A DNA stretch of 64,000 nucleotides from Reichenbachiella sp039944555 (lineage in GTDB: Bacteria > Bacteroidota > Bacteroidia > Cytophagales > Cyclobacteriaceae). Shown piece by piece: positions 53,095 to 61,610 of the stretch (positions are counted from its first letter, which is position 1; every line of letters starts with the position of its first letter). The stretch spans positions 62,001 through 126,000 of the forward strand of contig NZ_JBDUYN010000006.1 in NCBI RefSeq assembly GCF_039944555.1. The letters are read 5' to 3'. The notes beneath the pieces were generated by a model. That model made no database searches. It had not been told where the DNA came from and saw nothing but the letters and a program-made list of their open reading frames with translations. Made by a program: the position numbers and the translations under genes.

Positions 53095-54300
53095 TTACTG
53101 CACCAAATCCAAGAGCTCACCCTCAGAGACCTTAAACAAACACAGTCGCTGAAATTTACCAGCCACCTGTATAGATCCCAGTATAGCCAATCCGTTGTCG
53201 GCAGTGACTTCGATGGCCCCCAGCTGATACGGACTAGAAAAGCCCAAATAGTCTACGGCCACATAATTACCGGTAGTTTGGTCATAAAAATGAAGTACTA
53301 TTTGCTGATTCTTGGTGGTCGTCCCGATGACCACGTAGCCTACACCGTCAAGGGTCAAACTTATCATTTTTACCTTTGCATCCACTTCCCACTCCAGCAT
53401 AGGGTTGCTTTGAATGTCATTTGAAGAAGTCGTTCCACTGGCATTCAGTGTGGCAAGTGCATTGGTATAGCTGTCTCCAAAATTAAAACGAGAGACGGCG
53501 AATTGGCCACCATCTAATGACAGTAACCCACTCACGCCTCCTTCGTCTTGTTGGCCTTGCACTACCCCTGTTGGATTATTATCACTCAAGTCGCTAAACA
53601 GCAGCGACAATGTATAGTTATAAAACCCATTTAAGTAATACAGACCGCTGCTGGCTCGCCCTGCAAAAAAGGGCAGTTCTCTTCCTGTGCGCGTAAAATG
53701 ATCAATAATTGGTTCCTCAACTGACTGGCCCGCTCCTATTCCAAACGCGCTTTGATTGGCAATTGAGCCATCTGCACTTACCAAAGAGAGCACGGTGGTT
53801 GCGTCTACAGAGTTATAGCTCAACAAGATAAACTGATCCGTTCCATCGTTTTCCGCATACATGGGATAGGTAACGCCAAGAGCAATCGTACTCACGACTC
53901 TGGCTGAATCATCGACCTGATTGAGATACCCTTGTAGACCTACGGCATCCATACTGACAAAATAACGCTGACCTCCCAACAACAGAAATTTACCTACCGG
54001 ATGTACGTTACTACCCTGCACATAAGTATTGCGTATAAACTCGCCTCTGCTATCTACACTGGCGATATAAGTACCCAAAAAATTGGTGTCATCCCGTCTA
54101 TAATTTCCTAGCAATAAATAGCCTTCTGTATCCGTCTGTACCACATCGACCGGGCCTATGGCATGATCAAATTGATGGCTATCATAGATTTTCAGAAAGG
54201 AAGAGGCAGGGTTTACGTCCTTGTTGTCTCCGATATCACAAGAGGTAATGGCGATGACTACAACCAGGCTTGTAAGTATATGTGTAAAGTTTTTGTGCAT
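53095..54300 (-). CDS. Putative beta-propeller lipoprotein, unknown function
   Basis: A 401-residue protein with lipoprotein signal ending at Cys21 (AITSC). The mature chain is composed of recurring strand patterns such as GYLLLGNYRRDDTN, VLSLVSADGSIAN and GYVVIGTTTKNQQIVLHFYD, ending with LAILGSIQVAGKFQRLCLFKV. This looks like a propeller of about six or seven blades, similar to surface lipoproteins that record sequential values. It lies 6 bases after the outer-membrane barrel gene and closes the DUF1800-DUF1501 operon. I do not recognise a named family; it may be a periplasmic or outer-membrane partner of the exported proteins in the operon. Confidence 0.78.
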   Translation of the reverse strand: MHKNFTHILTSLVVVIAITSCDIGDNKDVNPASSFLKIYDSHQFDHAIGPVDVVQTDTEGYLLLGNYRRDDTNFLGTYIASVDSRGEFIRNTYVQGSNVHPVGKFLLLGGQRYFVSMDAVGLQGYLNQVDDSARVVSTIALGVTYPMYAENDGTDQFILLSYNSVDATTVLSLVSADGSIANQSAFGIGAGQSVEEPIIDHFTRTGRELPFFAGRASSGLYYLNGFYNYTLSLLFSDLSDNNPTGVVQGQQDEGGVSGLLSLDGGQFAVSRFNFGDSYTNALATLNASGTTSSNDIQSNPMLEWEVDAKVKMISLTLDGVGYVVIGTTTKNQQIVLHFYDQTTGNYVAVDYLGFSSPYQLGAIEVTADNGLAILGSIQVAGKFQRLCLFKVSEGELLDLVQ

Positions 54301-54306
54301 GGCAAG

Positions 54307-55176
54307 CTAAAAATCAGAATTAAAACTTTTACTAATAAATCGCATGGGGAAAAACACACCCACATTCATTGTCAGATTGTCCAGTGTGAGGTCATCTAAA
54401 GCGTCTCCGGACGCGGCCAGCCGATTATCTGAAAATCGGTTCGACGCACTAGCAATATTATTGAGACCGTACCTATAATTGATGTCCATCGACAGACGAA
54501 CATTACCGGGGTCATAGTGCACACCTACACCCGCCATGATTCCCAAAGAAGAGCCAATAAATATATCCTTGGCGCCGACTATGATGGCCGGGGGTTGATA
54601 AGGCAGAACAGCTCCTGATGCGATATCATTATTTTCAATAATCACTTCCTTATTGGCGTTGAGTAACCTACTATAGTAAGCCCCTAACTGAACGAAAGGC
54701 CTGATCTTTTCCTGAAACAAATCATATTTGAACATGAGTGGTAAATCGATGTACTCAAGATGGTTTTTTTGATCATAATTCAGAATAACCTGATCGCCGG
54801 GATTGCTGGCAGATTCATAAGTATAAGAATTGTGATAGGTAAAATTGAATCGTGAATAGTTAGGAAAAAATGCAACAGAAAACCCACGATGATAAAACAC
54901 AAACTCCAGACCTACCTGAGAACCCAGCGTCTTAAAGTTATCATAGTCCTTTTCAAGCTCGGTATCCACAAAATCTAATCCCTCAAAGGTGGAATAGAAT
55001 TCGGTGGGGTTGGCCTTGGTCAGGTTGGGACCTCCTTTCAATCCGATCCAAAATTGGGTCTGGAGAAATTTCTGATTAGGATTCAGCGGTTTTTTAGGTT
55101 TATCTCTTTTCTGCGCCATGCTCTGGCCAGCAATTAAAAGGCAAAGAGAAAACAAGACTCGAATCAAATGGTGCAT
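54307..55176 (-). CDS. PorT-like outer-membrane beta-barrel protein
   Basis: A 289-residue outer-membrane protein of the Bacteroidota OMP_b-brl_2/PorT-like type. A Sec signal ends around residue 21 (SMAQ). A short basic periplasmic segment (KRDKPKKPLNPNQKFLQ) follows, then eight or so amphipathic strands (FWIGLKGGPNLTKA, SQVGLEFVFYHRGFSVAFFPNYSRF, YIDLPLMFKYDLF, IRPFVQLGAYYSRLL, SSLGIMAGVGVHYD). The last strand ends in Phe. It starts 4 bases after the DUF1501 gene, so it is operonic with the exported proteins. PorT itself is a T9SS-associated barrel, but this could equally be a different porin-like barrel. Confidence 0.82.
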   Translation of the reverse strand: MHHLIRVLFSLCLLIAGQSMAQKRDKPKKPLNPNQKFLQTQFWIGLKGGPNLTKANPTEFYSTFEGLDFVDTELEKDYDNFKTLGSQVGLEFVFYHRGFSVAFFPNYSRFNFTYHNSYTYESASNPGDQVILNYDQKNHLEYIDLPLMFKYDLFQEKIRPFVQLGAYYSRLLNANKEVIIENNDIASGAVLPYQPPAIIVGAKDIFIGSSLGIMAGVGVHYDPGNVRLSMDINYRYGLNNIASASNRFSDNRLAASGDALDDLTLDNLTMNVGVFFPMRFISKSFNSDF

Positions 55177-55180
55177 AGGT

Positions 55181-56902
55181 TTAGTTCTTTACAATTAGTT
55201 TTTTTGAATCTTTCAGCAATCCAGCATTTATTCTATAAATATATACCCCCGGCGATAGGTCAGAAACATCGAGAATTGCTTCATGTTCTCCGGCCTCCTT
55301 CATTTCCTGAAGGATTTTCTGTACCAGTCTTCCCTTCTTATCATACAGGCTCAAACTGACCTGCGCTGGGGTATTTAGGTAAAACCCTATTTTAGTTTCT
55401 TTTATCGCCGGATTAGGATAGCATTCCTTTAAATGAAAGCGATGTGTAATAAAGTCCTCTACACCTGTAATTACCGATTTGGAAACTTCGGCTTTAACCA
55501 AAGATTGCCCGTCATCATCGGTTCCGTCGATATAGTTGTTAAAGAAAATATCGTTGGTGATTACGCTTTTATCCACTTGCATCCAATCTTCTAAGATACT
55601 CGCATAGATTTGGCGATAGTCAAACTGCATCCCAACGTTATTGGCTGACATATCCGGATTTGTACCATAGACACCTGGATTGGCCCCTTTTCCAAATATG
55701 AGCATGGGCCCGCCTGTGCCATGATCAGTACCATAGCTGCCGTTTGAGGCAATTCTTCTTCCAAATTCGGACATGGTTACCGTCAACACTCTATCTTCAA
55801 TACCCCTGGCTCGTAAATCATCCTGAAAGGCTTTCATCGCAGAGGAGATGTGATAGAGTAAAGAGGCATGATTACCCATTGTTGGGTCATAATTTTCGAC
55901 CTGATCGGCATGTGTGTCGAACCCACCAATTTTCACCAAAAACACCTTTGTCTTTGCCCCAAGTCCTGGTCCGCCTCCATCAAGAAGTCGTGCTACCAGC
56001 TGTAATTGGGGGGTCAGACGGTTTCTTTTACTGCCATTTGGTGCATTGAATGGATATACTTCCGGATAAGTAACAGAGGTAGCCGATGCATTATTATAAA
56101 TTTCCAATAATCGAGCAGCATAGTCTTCCGACTTATCCTCCAATCCCAATATCCAGTTCATCTCGTTCCAATATGGGGAATTGAGTAAATACTCCGGCGG
56201 ACGTCCCCTGGGGTCGCTTCCCTGATCCACAAATCCGTCTAAATTTTCTATTAAATCCGCAAAGCTCGCTGGATTTCCTCCTAATGAAATAGATGAAGGT
56301 ATGTTTCCTTGCTGGTGAAAAACCAACGATACATCACTGCCCAACTCTATGGCCAGAGGGTCGGGCATTTCGGTATTTGGGAAATCGTCCGGATAGACCT
56401 GCGGCGCATAATTACTCTGTAAATATCGCCCTACCCAACCGGAAGAATAGAAATCATCGACTCCTCCACCCATATTCCATATATCACGTCCACGAAAATG
56501 GGATCCATTGTTGTTCTTGTAAGAAACACCTTGCACAATAGCCATTTTGCCACGATCATAGAGTTCTTTCACCCCTAGCATATCGGGATGTAATCCTACC
56601 TGATCGGCTGAGGCTAAGGTACCATCGAGAGGTATATACCTTCTGGCGCCGTTGTTGGCAGGAATTGCAATATTTGCCCTTCGACTATAGTACTGATCGT
56701 ATTGTTCCACCGGAATGATAGTATTGACGCCATCATTGCCGCCGAGCAGCTGAAGAATCACAATCACGCGATCATTAGTGCTACTAGCTGCCATTTGGCG
56801 GAAGTAACTACTCTTAGCAATCAGATTGATCGGCACGCCGCTAATCGCAAATGGGACACTTGCTGCCAATGGTATCTTCTTTAGAAAATTTCTTCTTTTC
56901 AT
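55181..56902 (-). CDS. DUF1501 protein with Tat-like signal and T9SS sorting domain
   Basis: A 573-residue protein. The N-terminus MKRRNFLKKIPLAASVPFAISG has the twin-arginine motif, so export is by Tat after folding. The DUF1501 core runs from about 40 to 480 and has family patterns NDRVIVILQLLGGNDGVN, GSHFRGRDIWNMG, VKIGGFDTHADQ, TVTMSEFGRRI and DHGTGGPMLIFG. It is related to alkaline-phosphatase/sulfatase-fold proteins. The C-terminus (ECYPNPAIKETKI, LYDKKGRLVQKI, LSPGVYIYRIN) is a type A T9SS sorting domain. Combining Tat and T9SS suggests a folded, cofactor-containing enzyme that is then passed to the surface. It pairs with the DUF1800 gene 11 bases upstream; the substrate is unknown. 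Confidence 0.92.
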   Translation of the reverse strand: MKRRNFLKKIPLAASVPFAISGVPINLIAKSSYFRQMAASSTNDRVIVILQLLGGNDGVNTIIPVEQYDQYYSRRANIAIPANNGARRYIPLDGTLASADQVGLHPDMLGVKELYDRGKMAIVQGVSYKNNNGSHFRGRDIWNMGGGVDDFYSSGWVGRYLQSNYAPQVYPDDFPNTEMPDPLAIELGSDVSLVFHQQGNIPSSISLGGNPASFADLIENLDGFVDQGSDPRGRPPEYLLNSPYWNEMNWILGLEDKSEDYAARLLEIYNNASATSVTYPEVYPFNAPNGSKRNRLTPQLQLVARLLDGGGPGLGAKTKVFLVKIGGFDTHADQVENYDPTMGNHASLLYHISSAMKAFQDDLRARGIEDRVLTVTMSEFGRRIASNGSYGTDHGTGGPMLIFGKGANPGVYGTNPDMSANNVGMQFDYRQIYASILEDWMQVDKSVITNDIFFNNYIDGTDDDGQSLVKAEVSKSVITGVEDFITHRFHLKECYPNPAIKETKIGFYLNTPAQVSLSLYDKKGRLVQKILQEMKEAGEHEAILDVSDLSPGVYIYRINAGLLKDSKKLIVKN

Positions 56903-56913
56903 CTGACTAAGCT

Positions 56914-58671
56914 TTAGGAAAGTTGATATTCAGGCGATTGCAAAAGTGCATTTATTAAATTCTTCAACTGTTGGGTGACCACCTCATCATCCACCAGATT
57001 ATTCCACCTGAACGTCCAGGAACCTTCCGGGTCAGCATCAATCTGTGGAGAATACAGAAAAGCCATTAGAAAATAATTGAGCCTCTCGGCTGTGATTTCT
57101 GAGGAGTCATCTGCTGCTGCATCGAAGGTCAGATTGTCGTTGACTGGCAAAAAGTACCTGCACAATTCGATGATAAGGTCGTTAGCATCGGCCGCCACTG
57201 CGGAAAATTCATCCTTTATAAATTGTACAACATCTACTCCCACTCCTCCTGGCTCCATTCCATCCATGTTATCAACTAATCGTTGCACAAACTGATAGCG
57301 CTCGGCCAAGTAGTTGGTAGAAATCCAGCTTCTATTATATATCGGAAATTGATGATAGGCCGGATAGCCTGCCACTTCAGATGGCTCATAGTAAACCATA
57401 CCCTGGCTCTCCATCGAACGCTGTAAATTACCCATGAAGGTGTAATAATTTGCCAGGTCCGTCTGGTAGTCTGGTATCGTTACCTCAAGATGTTTAAGAG
57501 TACCAAGAATCAAATCCATTGGAGATTTGATGATGCCTCCAAAATTGTCGTTGGCGGTACCTGCCCCTGCTTCATAGAAATGTTCGCTTTGAAACAAATC
57601 CATGAGAACCGGCTGAATTTTGTACCCGCTATTGATGAAGGTTTGGGTTAGGTTTTCAATGATATCATCATCCAAGGTCTGGTCGATGTTGTAATACACA
57701 TAAAACCGATAGATTTTACGACAAATATTCTTTGCTGCCTCGTTGGAGGTATTATAAATCATTTCCACTAGCTGATCTATTTCATCAAGTGCGCTTTCTT
57801 CAGTTGGTGACCCTCCTTGCAACAAATCAATATTCGGAGTTACTGTGGCGTCGTTGAATCTATAGCTAAACTGTTTGGTCGTATTGTCGTGAGATGAGGC
57901 AATCGTCCCACCTCTCACAATGCCTTTGGGTAATTCGGTATCAGGATCAATATTACTGTAACTAGTGTCAATATTAAATCCTGAGAAAACTAATGCCGCG
58001 GCTTGTACATCCTGCTCAGTATAATTAAAATAGTCACCTGGAGCAGGCAGTGGTGATAACGACCCTTCCAACCCTCGTCCGATAGAAAAAAGTTCGAGAA
58101 ATTCACGGCCAAAATTTTCATTTGGACTACCCAATACATTCGTGTCACCGTCCAAATACCTAAGCATGGCATTCTCTACACAAATCTTTTTAGACAGCGC
58201 CTTGAAATTGAAATCAGGATCTCCGTTGTCGTCAAAACTGTATTTTCTAAAAAGCGAACTCTGATAATAAATGGATTTGCTGCTATTGACCTTAGACTCT
58301 ATCGTAGTAAAAATGGTATGAAACAAGAATGTGATTTTTTCTCTCGTAGCATAGGATATGGCTTGGTCTGAGGCAATTCCCAAGCTTAATAACTGACCAA
58401 AATGCCAGGATTTCAAATAACTTCTTAGATCACTCTCTCCAGAATTGGCATCTGTGGTTGGCGTGGATATCCACTCTATTCCCGTTTCAGGGTCTATCGG
58501 CAGTTCAGGCTCAGCCAAATCATTCATGATGAACAAAAGGTCCATTGCTTCGCTGGCTGTCATTGCAGCTACCTGATCAATTTGTGCTTTCGTGGATCCA
58601 AACGTTGCTCGCCGGAGTAAATGAGCAGCTCGCTTTCTCCCCAATGTTCCGACTAAGGCGGGTAAAGGCAT
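56914..58671 (-). CDS. DUF1800 protein lacking its own signal peptide
   Basis: A 585-residue DUF1800 protein. Family patterns are RAAHLLRRATFGSTKAQ at the start, NENFGREFLELFSIG, YTEQDVQAAALVFSGF, ICRKIYRFYVYY and FGGIIKSPMDLILGTL. DUF1800 is normally encoded next to DUF1501 and thought to be an exported partner. Here no signal peptide is seen, and a stop codon (TAA) lies in frame four codons before the ATG, so no longer start exists. It may be carried out with the Tat-exported DUF1501 partner. It is the first gene of the operon; GH3 lies 125 bases upstream on the same strand. Function unknown. Confidence 0.9.
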   Translation of the reverse strand: MPLPALVGTLGRKRAAHLLRRATFGSTKAQIDQVAAMTASEAMDLLFIMNDLAEPELPIDPETGIEWISTPTTDANSGESDLRSYLKSWHFGQLLSLGIASDQAISYATREKITFLFHTIFTTIESKVNSSKSIYYQSSLFRKYSFDDNGDPDFNFKALSKKICVENAMLRYLDGDTNVLGSPNENFGREFLELFSIGRGLEGSLSPLPAPGDYFNYTEQDVQAAALVFSGFNIDTSYSNIDPDTELPKGIVRGGTIASSHDNTTKQFSYRFNDATVTPNIDLLQGGSPTEESALDEIDQLVEMIYNTSNEAAKNICRKIYRFYVYYNIDQTLDDDIIENLTQTFINSGYKIQPVLMDLFQSEHFYEAGAGTANDNFGGIIKSPMDLILGTLKHLEVTIPDYQTDLANYYTFMGNLQRSMESQGMVYYEPSEVAGYPAYHQFPIYNRSWISTNYLAERYQFVQRLVDNMDGMEPGGVGVDVVQFIKDEFSAVAADANDLIIELCRYFLPVNDNLTFDAAADDSSEITAERLNYFLMAFLYSPQIDADPEGSWTFRWNNLVDDEVVTQQLKNLINALLQSPEYQLS

Positions 58672-58796
58672 AACAGGTGATTAATAAGTTAGATTAATAG
58701 TAGATTATCTATTACAATATTATTGTAAATATTAATCGAAACGAACTATATCAAGAAATAATATAATTATTTACAGATAATAATAAATCTCTTTGC

Positions 58797-60353
58797 TTAT
58801 TCTGCTGGATTGCGCTTCGCTGCAATGAAATCATTCCAGTGTTTTTGTCTATCTCCGTTGAGTACGCGAGGAAATTTGTGTTGACCCCCTGCTTTGCCCT
58901 GACTGCTCATCCATGAATAAAATAGACTGGTTGGCAAGAATTCCACCAGTACTTCTTTTAGCGCTGCTGATCGTTCTACTCTATAATCATCGTTGAGAGA
59001 CATGAGATTTTTGTCCAAAATTTTCCTGAACCTCCCCTGATTTACCGGATCGTCGGTACCGATATACCAGTGATGAGCAAATAAGGTATCGTAGGATTCG
59101 CCGCAGACTGTAAACTCCTTCACTGTAACATTCAATTGGCTGGCCGTCATCTCCAGCGCTTCATTCATGTTATCTAAGGATAGATGTTCGCCGCACAGAC
59201 TCAGGAAATGCTTGGTTCTGCCTTTTATGACAATTTCGACTTCCCTTGCATTAGTAAATTCAATAACATCACCGATCAGGTACCTCCAGGCTCCTGCATT
59301 GGTACTGAGCAACAGCGCATACTCCTGTCCTTCTTTGACTTCATCGATTTTTAGCGTTTCAGGATTCGCGCATAGATCTCCGCTCATGTTAAAGTTCTTA
59401 TTTGTGAAGGGAATAAACTCATAGAAGATTCCATTATTCAATACCAGTTTCATGGCGGAATGCTTGGGCTTGTCCTGGAAGGCAATAAAACCCTCCGAGG
59501 CCAAATAGGTCTCCATGTAGTGGATGGGTTCTTCTAATAGTTTTTCAAATCCTCTTTTATATGGCTTAAAGGAAACGCCTCCATGTACAAATATTTTAAG
59601 GTTAGGCCAGATGTCATGAATAGTTTTTACCTGATAGTGAGCAATGGTTTTTTCCATGAGTAGCTGAATCCAGGCGGGCACGCCTACGATTACCCCTACA
59701 TTCCAGTCCTTCGCTCTATGGACAATTTCATCCAGTTTGGAATCCCAGTCCGGAGCTTTGGCAATTTTTTTTCCAGGTTTGCAAAAACGCTGCAACCAAA
59801 TCGGTATTTGGCTGGTGGTTATCCCACTCAAATCTCCTTCAAAGTAGGTACCATTGAATTTCAAATCAGTACTTCCTCCGATTACCAGAATGTCGGTTTC
59901 ATAATATTTCGAATCTATTTCCAATTTGGATAACGCCAGGAGTTGCCGAACCCCAGTACGCTGCATAGATTTTAGAATCTCTTTTGTTACTGGAATGTAT
60001 TTAGATGGAGCACCCGATGTGCCGGAACTCAGTGCATAGTATTTAACCTTACCTGGCCAGGTAACATCCTTTATGCCTTCTCTTGATTTGGACCACCATT
60101 CATCGTTAATGGCATTATAATCATGGATGGGGACATTGCTTTTGTAGTATTGGTAAAAAAGATCTTGATCCTGATCTTTAAAACCATTCAATATGGTTTT
60201 AAAATAATAGTAGCGACCAAAATAAGTATCCTTTGCGGCAATCAGTAATTTCCGCAACTCTGTTTTCTGCAGGTCAAAAGAGGAAGTATAATCTTGTTCC
60301 AAACTTTCTCGAAGCCTAATCCCACGCTTGAGAAGGGTGCCTAATATCGCCAT
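58797..60353 (-). CDS. GH3-family acyl-adenylating protein
   Basis: A 518-residue protein matching the GH3 family (plant jasmonate/auxin amino-acid conjugating enzymes and their bacterial relatives). The AMP-binding motif is YYALSSGTSGAPSKYIPVT. Further family patterns are GGVSFKPYKRGFEKLL, TYLASEGFIAFQD, YLIGDVIEFTN and GRTKHFLSLCGEHLS. Such enzymes activate a carboxylic acid as acyl-AMP and pass it to an amino acid or other acceptor. The bacterial substrate is not known. Monocistronic or weakly linked with the downstream DUF1800 operon (125 bases). Divergent from the YggS gene. Confidence 0.9.
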   Translation of the reverse strand: MAILGTLLKRGIRLRESLEQDYTSSFDLQKTELRKLLIAAKDTYFGRYYYFKTILNGFKDQDQDLFYQYYKSNVPIHDYNAINDEWWSKSREGIKDVTWPGKVKYYALSSGTSGAPSKYIPVTKEILKSMQRTGVRQLLALSKLEIDSKYYETDILVIGGSTDLKFNGTYFEGDLSGITTSQIPIWLQRFCKPGKKIAKAPDWDSKLDEIVHRAKDWNVGVIVGVPAWIQLLMEKTIAHYQVKTIHDIWPNLKIFVHGGVSFKPYKRGFEKLLEEPIHYMETYLASEGFIAFQDKPKHSAMKLVLNNGIFYEFIPFTNKNFNMSGDLCANPETLKIDEVKEGQEYALLLSTNAGAWRYLIGDVIEFTNAREVEIVIKGRTKHFLSLCGEHLSLDNMNEALEMTASQLNVTVKEFTVCGESYDTLFAHHWYIGTDDPVNQGRFRKILDKNLMSLNDDYRVERSAALKEVLVEFLPTSLFYSWMSSQGKAGGQHKFPRVLNGDRQKHWNDFIAAKRNPAE

Positions 60354-60471
60354 GATGATTGAACTACTGGTTGACTAAAATAGTTGCATCAAATTAGAAG
60401 AAATAATAAGATGAACTACTCTAAGTTAATTGTTATTTTGTTAATTCACCATTAAGAAATAAGTAACAAAA

Positions 60472-61152
60472 ATGTCAGTCACAGAGTCACTAAATACCAT
60501 TCGAAAAGAACTTGAAGGCACATCAGCGAAACTAGTAGCTGTGAGCAAGACCAAGCCGAATGATCTGATCATGGAAGCCTACGACGCGGGACAAAGAGTT
60601 TTCGGGGAAAATAAGGTTCAGGAATTGGTAGAAAAACAAGTCGTACTTCCAAAAGATATTGAATGGCATATGATTGGTCACTTGCAGCGTAATAAAGTAA
60701 AGTATATCGCTCCTTTTGTGCATCTGATTCACGGTGTCGATACGGTGAAGCTTTTGAAGGAAATAAACAAAGAGGGCAAAAAGAATGACCGTGTAATACC
60801 CTGTCTCCTTCAGATTCATATTGCTGCAGAAGAAACCAAGTTTGGTTTCAGCATAAATGAAATTGAAGAGTTTTTGGCCTCTGACTTATTGGACGAACTG
60901 ACAAGTATTTCTATTGTCGGATTGATGGGCATGGCTACCAATACGACAGATGAGGCGCAGGTAAGGTCGGAATTCTCCGGATTGAAATCTCTTTTCGATC
61001 ATCTGAAATCAACGTACTCACGCCCCCAATTGGACCTCAAAGACATTTCTATGGGAATGAGCGGTGATTATAGAATTGCAGTAGAAGAAAGGAGTACCAT
61101 GGTTCGCATTGGAAGTACTATTTTCGGCGCCAGGGATTACTCTGGAAAATAG
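60472..61152 (+). CDS. YggS/PROSC-type PLP-binding protein
   Basis: A 226-residue single-domain TIM barrel of alanine-racemase type III fold. PLP-binding Lys26 is in LVAVSKTKP. Family patterns are FGENKVQELVEK, WHMIGHLQRNKVKYI, LLQIHIAAEETKFGF, GLMGMAT and LSMGMSGDYRIAVEERSTMVRIGSTIFGAR (first residue here is ISMGMSGD). These proteins keep free pyridoxal phosphate low and supply it to apo-enzymes. It runs convergently to methylglyoxal synthase with 22 bases between stops. No partner gene is adjacent. Confidence 0.95.
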   Translation: MSVTESLNTIRKELEGTSAKLVAVSKTKPNDLIMEAYDAGQRVFGENKVQELVEKQVVLPKDIEWHMIGHLQRNKVKYIAPFVHLIHGVDTVKLLKEINKEGKKNDRVIPCLLQIHIAAEETKFGFSINEIEEFLASDLLDELTSISIVGLMGMATNTTDEAQVRSEFSGLKSLFDHLKSTYSRPQLDLKDISMGMSGDYRIAVEERSTMVRIGSTIFGARDYSGK

Positions 61153-61174
61153 ATTCTTGTTCGGACAAAATCAA

Positions 61175-61540
61175 TCAGCCCATTGGCCAACCATTCAATA
61201 ATAACTGAGCACCAGCCGGGTTTGTAGCAAACGGAATGTTGTGTACGTCGCATAATCTCATCAACATTTGAATATCCGGCTCATGCGGATGTTTTCCCTG
61301 GGGGTCACGAAAGAAGAATATCAAGTCCAACTTACCTTCAGCTACCATCGTCGCAATTTGAGCATCCCCACCCATTGGGCCAGACAGGAACTTATGTACC
61401 TTCAGCCCTGCTTTTTCCGCATGCGACCCGGTAGTTCCTGTAGCTACAATGTCCGCATCGATGATACGATCTTTATTCTCTAACAAGAAGGCCACCATTT
61501 CTGCCTTTTTTCCGTCATGAGCGATTACTGCTAGTCTCAT
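61175..61540 (-). CDS. mgsA: Methylglyoxal synthase
   Basis: A 121-residue enzyme, shorter than E. coli MgsA (152) but like other compact bacterial forms. Signatures: LAVIAHDGKKAEMV at the N-terminus, ATGTTGSHAEKAGL (phosphate-binding), SGPMGGDAQIA, IFFFRDPQGKHPHEPDI (catalytic Asp region), CDVHNIPFATNPAGAQLLL. It turns dihydroxyacetone phosphate into methylglyoxal plus phosphate, an overflow valve for glycolysis. It lies downstream of pgi on the same strand, with a perfect hairpin between. Confidence 0.95.
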   Translation of the reverse strand: MRLAVIAHDGKKAEMVAFLLENKDRIIDADIVATGTTGSHAEKAGLKVHKFLSGPMGGDAQIATMVAEGKLDLIFFFRDPQGKHPHEPDIQMLMRLCDVHNIPFATNPAGAQLLLNGWPMG

Positions 61541-61556
61541 ATTTATTCTTTTATAT

Positions 61557-61589
61557 GGCTTTTCTAAAGTTGATAACTTTAGAAAAGCC
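61557..61589 (-). other. Perfect hairpin between pgi and mgsA
   Basis: A 15-base-pair stem with no mismatch (arms 61557-61571 and 61575-61589) and a 3-base loop, 21 bases after the pgi stop and 17 bases before the mgsA start codon. On the minus strand the sequence after it (AUAUAAAAG-type) is not T-rich, so a simple terminator is not clear. It could be a weak terminator/attenuator or an mRNA-processing or leader structure. Confidence 0.7.
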
Positions 61590-61610
61590 TAATTGATGTT
61601 TAGTATCGAA

